DNA from: Hydrogenovibrio sp. 3SP14C1 | Lineage (GTDB): Bacteria; Pseudomonadota; Gammaproteobacteria; Thiomicrospirales; Thiomicrospiraceae | Direction of reading: 5' to 3' | Length of the DNA stretch: 64,000 bases | NCBI RefSeq assembly: GCF_029625905.1 | Contig: NZ_JARTLM010000012.1 | Location: 1-64,000 of the forward strand | Shown here: piece by piece, positions 60,428 through 64,000 of the stretch | How positions within the stretch are numbered: position 1 is the stretch's first letter | Layout of the letters: each line of letters starts with the position of its first letter | Made by a program: the position numbers and the translations under genes | Notes under the pieces: generated by a model | Database searches by the model: none | What the model saw: only the letters and a program-made list of their open reading frames with translations | What the model was told of the DNA's origin: nothing

Positions 60428-62029
60428 TTATGCTTGGTAGGGTGGATTGGCAGTGACGCGATTACGACCCTGTTCTTTTGAAATATACAACATTTCATCT
60501 CCGCGTTGCATCAAACTTTCTGCAGTATCATCTGGTCGTAAGTCTGAAACACCAAAACTTGATGTAATCTGAATATCAAAATCGGTCATTGTTTCAAGTT
60601 TGTGCCGGAGTCTTTCAGCAACTTTTTCGGCATTGTGTAGATCCGTATTAGGTAATAAAACAACAAATTCTTCACCGCCCCAGCGCGCAAAAATATCTTT
60701 ATGAGTTAAGCCATCTTCAATATTTCGAGCAACTTTTTTAAGCACTTTATCCCCCACGAGATGACCGTAAGTATCGTTAATGTTTTTGAAATGGTCGATA
60801 TCGAAGAAAATTAAACTGAGCGGCCATTGTTTTTTATTACTCCGCTTGATGTTTTCACTTAAGGCGCGCTTAAAAATACTTCTGTTTGTCAAACCGGTTA
60901 AGTTGTCGGTTCTGGCCATTTTATGCAACAAACGCCGCTGACGGATTTGATTGCGTATAAAAAAGAAGACCAATAAACTGATAATAAATAATAAAAGTTC
61001 ATTAATCAGCATGTGCTGTAAAAAGTTTTCGGTAATCAGTTTGATTCCTGGCTCTTCTTGGTAGTTAACAATATACCCTACAGGTATTTTCTGGATGTTT
61101 TCCAACTGAAAGAAGTTTACTAGGTAGTAAGTTTGATCTACATTAATAATGAAGTAACAGCTGTTACACTCGCGATCAAGTTGTTTTAAGAATGTTTCTC
61201 GCAACGCTTGATTAATCTTCTGAATTTTCGGCTTAGGGATGGCATTAATGTGTGATTTCATACCTTCCACAGCTTTATCGACTAAAAAGTTATCTGAAAT
61301 GGTTGATGGCACATAATTCTGCCGTTCGCTAGAAAAAACTTTTTGGTTGATTACGTCTTTTTTTAGTAATAATTTATAGAATTCTCTGTTGCTATGTGTC
61401 ATCAGTTCGTAAATGGCATCGACAGAGAAGGATATTTCAACCGTTCCAACCAGTTCATCCTTATAAATAATAGGAAAGACATGACGGAAGCCATTGAAAA
61501 TACGACCTTCCTCAAACCCTGAAATGGGCGCTTTTGTTTTATTCACTTGGGTGATGCTGTAACGGACGCTTGAAATATTGTCACCGTATTTTGCTGGACG
61601 ATGAAACCTTAAAAAACTGATGCCGCCCGGAAGATGGAAGTGAAGTTGTCGGATATGTTCGAGTTGTAACAGTTGATAAATAGGGTGGAGCTTACGGTAA
61701 AGCTCAGCTCTGACTTCATCTTTGACTTGTGAATTGCCATGATAGGCTTTAGCCATTAATTGAAAAATGTCATCTTTGTAAATAGACGTTTGAAAAATGG
61801 TTTTTGCATGAATGTTAAGTGCTTTTTTACTGGCGCTGAAACTATTGATTTCATAGTGGCTGCTATAGTTAATAAGATGCTGTTTTTGGGTGTCGTAATT
61901 AGAAAAGCTTACCCAAAAACTCAAGCTACTTAAAAAGATAAACACACTGATTGCGACAAGGAAAGCGAGGCGCTTTGATGAAAAAGAACGCCACTTTATG
62001 AATCGGTTGTGTTTAAAAGAGGTTGGCAT
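60428..62029 (-). CDS. Membrane diguanylate cyclase with a periplasmic sensor domain
   Basis: A 533-residue protein from the ATG at 62029, chosen because GGAAGA lies 11 bases upstream (an ATG at 62068 is the alternative). Two membrane helices (about 20-42 and 340-362) enclose a periplasmic region of some 295 residues, whose HLPGGISFLRFHRP and VGTVEISFSVDAIY stretches suggest a double Cache-like fold. The C-terminal GGDEF domain has GGEEF in RWGGEEFVVLLP. It should make cyclic di-GMP in response to an outside ligand. The acidic I-site RxxD appears to be missing. Confidence 0.9.
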   Translation of the reverse strand: MPTSFKHNRFIKWRSFSSKRLAFLVAISVFIFLSSLSFWVSFSNYDTQKQHLINYSSHYEINSFSASKKALNIHAKTIFQTSIYKDDIFQLMAKAYHGNSQVKDEVRAELYRKLHPIYQLLQLEHIRQLHFHLPGGISFLRFHRPAKYGDNISSVRYSITQVNKTKAPISGFEEGRIFNGFRHVFPIIYKDELVGTVEISFSVDAIYELMTHSNREFYKLLLKKDVINQKVFSSERQNYVPSTISDNFLVDKAVEGMKSHINAIPKPKIQKINQALRETFLKQLDRECNSCYFIINVDQTYYLVNFFQLENIQKIPVGYIVNYQEEPGIKLITENFLQHMLINELLLFIISLLVFFFIRNQIRQRRLLHKMARTDNLTGLTNRSIFKRALSENIKRSNKKQWPLSLIFFDIDHFKNINDTYGHLVGDKVLKKVARNIEDGLTHKDIFARWGGEEFVVLLPNTDLHNAEKVAERLRHKLETMTDFDIQITSSFGVSDLRPDDTAESLMQRGDEMLYISKEQGRNRVTANPPYQA

Positions 62030-62122
62030 GCTGCAGTATTTCTTCCAAAAAGTCTGTTTACAGAGCATTATAGCATGCTCTGTAAAAGTTGAACTTTAGC
62101 TAAAATGAACCCTGTTGCTGTT

Positions 62123-63061
62123 TTATTTTAATGTGGTGAAATACATTGCAAGACGGGCAGAAGTTTCGGTGCTGATATCGCCCAACAATTGCTCCATGAA
62201 TGTTTTATCTGCTTCATAGTTTCGGGTATTGGTTTGTTTGACGATTTCTCGCTTCACATAACCGATATCTCCTAAGCCATCAATCATGCCGTTTTGAACT
62301 GCCTCATCCCCCAGCCAAACAAGCCCAGTGTAAGTGTTTTTGTTTTCTTTGATTCGGTCACCACGTCCTTTACGAACCGCTTCAATAAACTGTTGATGTG
62401 TTCTTTCTAAAATACGTTCCTGGAAAAATTGACGCCCACTTTCATCTTTCTGACTGAATGGGTCGATAAACGCTTTGTGCTCACCTGCATGCATAGAGCG
62501 ATTTTCAATGCCCATTTTTTCCATTAATCCCGTAACCCCAAAGGTGTCCATACGAACACCAATCGAACCAATAATCGAGCCTTTGTTGGCATAAATGTTA
62601 TCGGCGGCAACTGCAATATAATAACAGCCCGACGCGCAGAGGTCTTCAACCACAACATAAACCGGTTTGTTATAAAGCGTTTTTAAACGAGTGATTTCAT
62701 CATTAATCAAAGCCGATTGCACTGGGCTACCACCAGGTGAATTGGCTTTGATAATGACCGCTTGTGAGTTCGGGTTTTTAAAGGCACTGTTTAGTAATGG
62801 GTTCAGGGTTTCTGCACTGGTTCGACTGCCTGGCACAATAGGGCCTTCGAGTTTGACGACAGCAACATGTTTACTGCCTGTTAAAACATCTTCTTCAGAG
62901 GTAAACTGACTGGCAAGCATAATAAGGGTCACAATAATATAGAGAACCACTGAAAGCTTTAATAAGTTTGTCCAGCGACGACTCCATTTTTCTTGTTTCA
63001 CAAATTTTTCCGCTGCGCCCGCTAAACGGTTTAAACCTTCATTTTGATCCTGATTATCCAT
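62123..63061 (-). CDS. S49-family (SppA-like) membrane serine peptidase
   Basis: A 312-residue protein with one membrane anchor (about 36-53) and a single S49 peptidase domain outside the cytoplasm. The nucleophile is the Ser in DLCASGCYYIA and the general-base Lys lies in HAGEHKAFIDPF. Members cut signal peptides and other small membrane peptides. The ATG at 63061 is chosen over a TTG two codons earlier, with AAGG at a good distance. It is divergent from uvrC. Confidence 0.92.
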   Translation of the reverse strand: MDNQDQNEGLNRLAGAAEKFVKQEKWSRRWTNLLKLSVVLYIIVTLIMLASQFTSEEDVLTGSKHVAVVKLEGPIVPGSRTSAETLNPLLNSAFKNPNSQAVIIKANSPGGSPVQSALINDEITRLKTLYNKPVYVVVEDLCASGCYYIAVAADNIYANKGSIIGSIGVRMDTFGVTGLMEKMGIENRSMHAGEHKAFIDPFSQKDESGRQFFQERILERTHQQFIEAVRKGRGDRIKENKNTYTGLVWLGDEAVQNGMIDGLGDIGYVKREIVKQTNTRNYEADKTFMEQLLGDISTETSARLAMYFTTLK

Positions 63062-63140
63062 TGACAATACCTTATAATACCCACATGATGAATAAAGCCT
63101 GTAAGACTCATACTAATTTAATAACGTCATTCTAACTCAA

Positions 63141-64000
63141 ATGCCAAACCAATTCGAAACCCAATTTGATATTGATGCTTTTCTAAAGCATTTAACAGAA
63201 CGACCTGGCGTCTATTTGATGTACGATGCAAACGGTCAGATTATTTATGTGGGTAAAGCTAAGAATTTAAAGCGCCGAGTGTCTAGTTATTTTAAAAAAC
63301 GGCATGATGAGATTAAGACTGAGACGCTGGTTTCTCAAGTGGCTTCTATAGAAGTGACGGTGACAGATACGGAATCCGAGGCTTTAATTCTAGAAAATAC
63401 ATTAATTAAGCGTCATAAGCCTCGCTATAACATTCTGTTTCGGGATGATAAGTCTTATCCTTATATTTTTGTATCGACGGGAAAAAAATTCCCTTCTTTA
63501 AGTTATCATCGCGGCGCAAAACGCAAAGTGGGGCGTTATTTCGGACCTTTTCCAAATGCATCTGCCGTTCATCAAACCTTACACGCGTTACAAAAAATCT
63601 TCCCGGTTAGACAATGTGCGGAGAGTGTCTTTAATCATCGCTCACGCCCATGTTTGCAGTATCAGATAAAACGCTGTTCCGGCCCCTGTGTTGAAGGATT
63701 GGTGACTGAAGATGAATACAAAGAAGACGTGCAGCATACCATCGCGTTTTTGGAAGGCAAAAGTTTTGATGTGATTGAATCTCTTGGTCGAAAGATGCAA
63801 CAATCGTCCGATGACTTTGAATTCGAAAAAGCAGCGCTTTACCGAGATAAAATCTCTGCTTTAAGAGCGATACAAAGCCAGCATTTAATTAATCAACCCG
63901 GGTCGAAAGATACCGATGTGGTTGCTTTGGCTGAAGAGGCGAACCAGGTTTGTGTGTCGATTATGATGTATCGTGGAGGCAACTTATGGGGAAGCCAAAA
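63141..64000 (+). CDS. uvrC: Excinuclease ABC subunit C, 3' end cut by the window
   Basis: The first ~286 residues of UvrC read from the sequence, open to the right edge. The N-terminal GIY-YIG nuclease domain shows RPGVYLMYDANGQIIYVGKA (about 21-40), followed by LKRRVSSYF and ENTLIKRHKPRYN with the catalytic Glu. A cysteine cluster (RPCLQYQIKRCSGPC) and the UVR domain (FEFEKAALYRDKISAL) follow. UvrC makes both cuts in nucleotide excision repair. The RNase H-like half lies beyond the window. Confidence 0.96.
   Translation, partial: MPNQFETQFDIDAFLKHLTERPGVYLMYDANGQIIYVGKAKNLKRRVSSYFKKRHDEIKTETLVSQVASIEVTVTDTESEALILENTLIKRHKPRYNILFRDDKSYPYIFVSTGKKFPSLSYHRGAKRKVGRYFGPFPNASAVHQTLHALQKIFPVRQCAESVFNHRSRPCLQYQIKRCSGPCVEGLVTEDEYKEDVQHTIAFLEGKSFDVIESLGRKMQQSSDDFEFEKAALYRDKISALRAIQSQHLINQPGSKDTDVVALAEEANQVCVSIMMYRGGNLWGSQ

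Noticed and set aside
60172-60456. Plus-strand ORF of 94 codons after acnB
   Set aside because: It overlaps acnB and runs through two terminator hairpins; not protein-like.

Overview
This 64 kb window is ordinary chromosome of a gammaproteobacterium with moderate to low GC. I count 51 protein genes, no rRNA or tRNA genes, no prophage and no insertion sequence. Gene content and order point to the sulfur-oxidising Thiomicrospira/Hydrogenovibrio/Thiomicrorhabdus group. The pointers are monomeric isocitrate dehydrogenase, AcnB, clpS-clpA-infA-aat, hflD-mnmA-rluE, rimP-nusA-infB-rbfA-truB and RoxA (YcfD). That placement is an inference and was not tested by any search.

Layout. 1-7.8 kb: a CheY-like receiver, the periplasmic-fold chaperone ppiD, a cupin, hflD-mnmA-rluE on the minus strand, and a divergent monomeric icd. 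7.8-9.6 kb: a small integron-type cassette array without an integrase (CALIN-like). It carries two cassette ORFs, two clear attC sites and a 113-bp near-identical attC-derived repeat at both ends. 9.7-14.3 kb: a YhbQ-type GIY-YIG protein, a YebC/YeeN-type regulator, and a tightly overlapping three-gene operon (retropepsin-like RimB-type lipoprotein, inactive transglutaminase/7-TM protein, RimK-like ATP-grasp ligase). 14.4-21.3 kb: a REC-REC-GGDEF protein, a PhnA-like protein, a CbpA-like J protein, and the N-degron cluster clpS-clpA / infA / aat. 21.5-31.8 kb: dnaE, then acetate activation and uptake (acsA, DUF485, actP) followed by a cNMP/CBS/DUF294 protein and a DEDDh exonuclease. 31.8-42 kb: the translation/RNA block rimP-nusA-infB-rbfA-truB, two extra genes, then rpsO-pnp. 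42-52 kb: an M16C peptidase with a lipoprotein, roxA, and a YbhGFSR-like ABC exporter. 52-64 kb: purB, a nitroreductase, a GNAT protein, an Nramp transporter, acnB, a GGDEF sensor, an S49 peptidase and the 5' part of uvrC.

How the genes work together: acnB and monomeric icd supply 2-oxoglutarate, and acsA/actP feed acetyl-CoA. Aat, ClpS and ClpA form the N-degron pathway. RimP, NusA, IF2, RbfA, TruB, S15 and PNPase are a co-regulated ribosome/RNA module. MnmA, RluE and RoxA add tRNA, rRNA and ribosomal-protein modifications.

The most notable observations lie outside the coding annotation. (1) The 10-bp palindrome CCAGGCCTGG occurs at least 12 times. Eight copies are cores of intergenic hairpin terminators and four are inside genes; the sequence is also two abutting CCWGG sites. 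(2) The integrase-less cassette array. (3) An exact-consensus sigma70 promoter before rimP driving a predicted ~90-nt structured RNA that ends at a strong terminator. (4) A 14-bp leader hairpin before pnp and an 18-bp operator-like palindrome before the Nramp gene.
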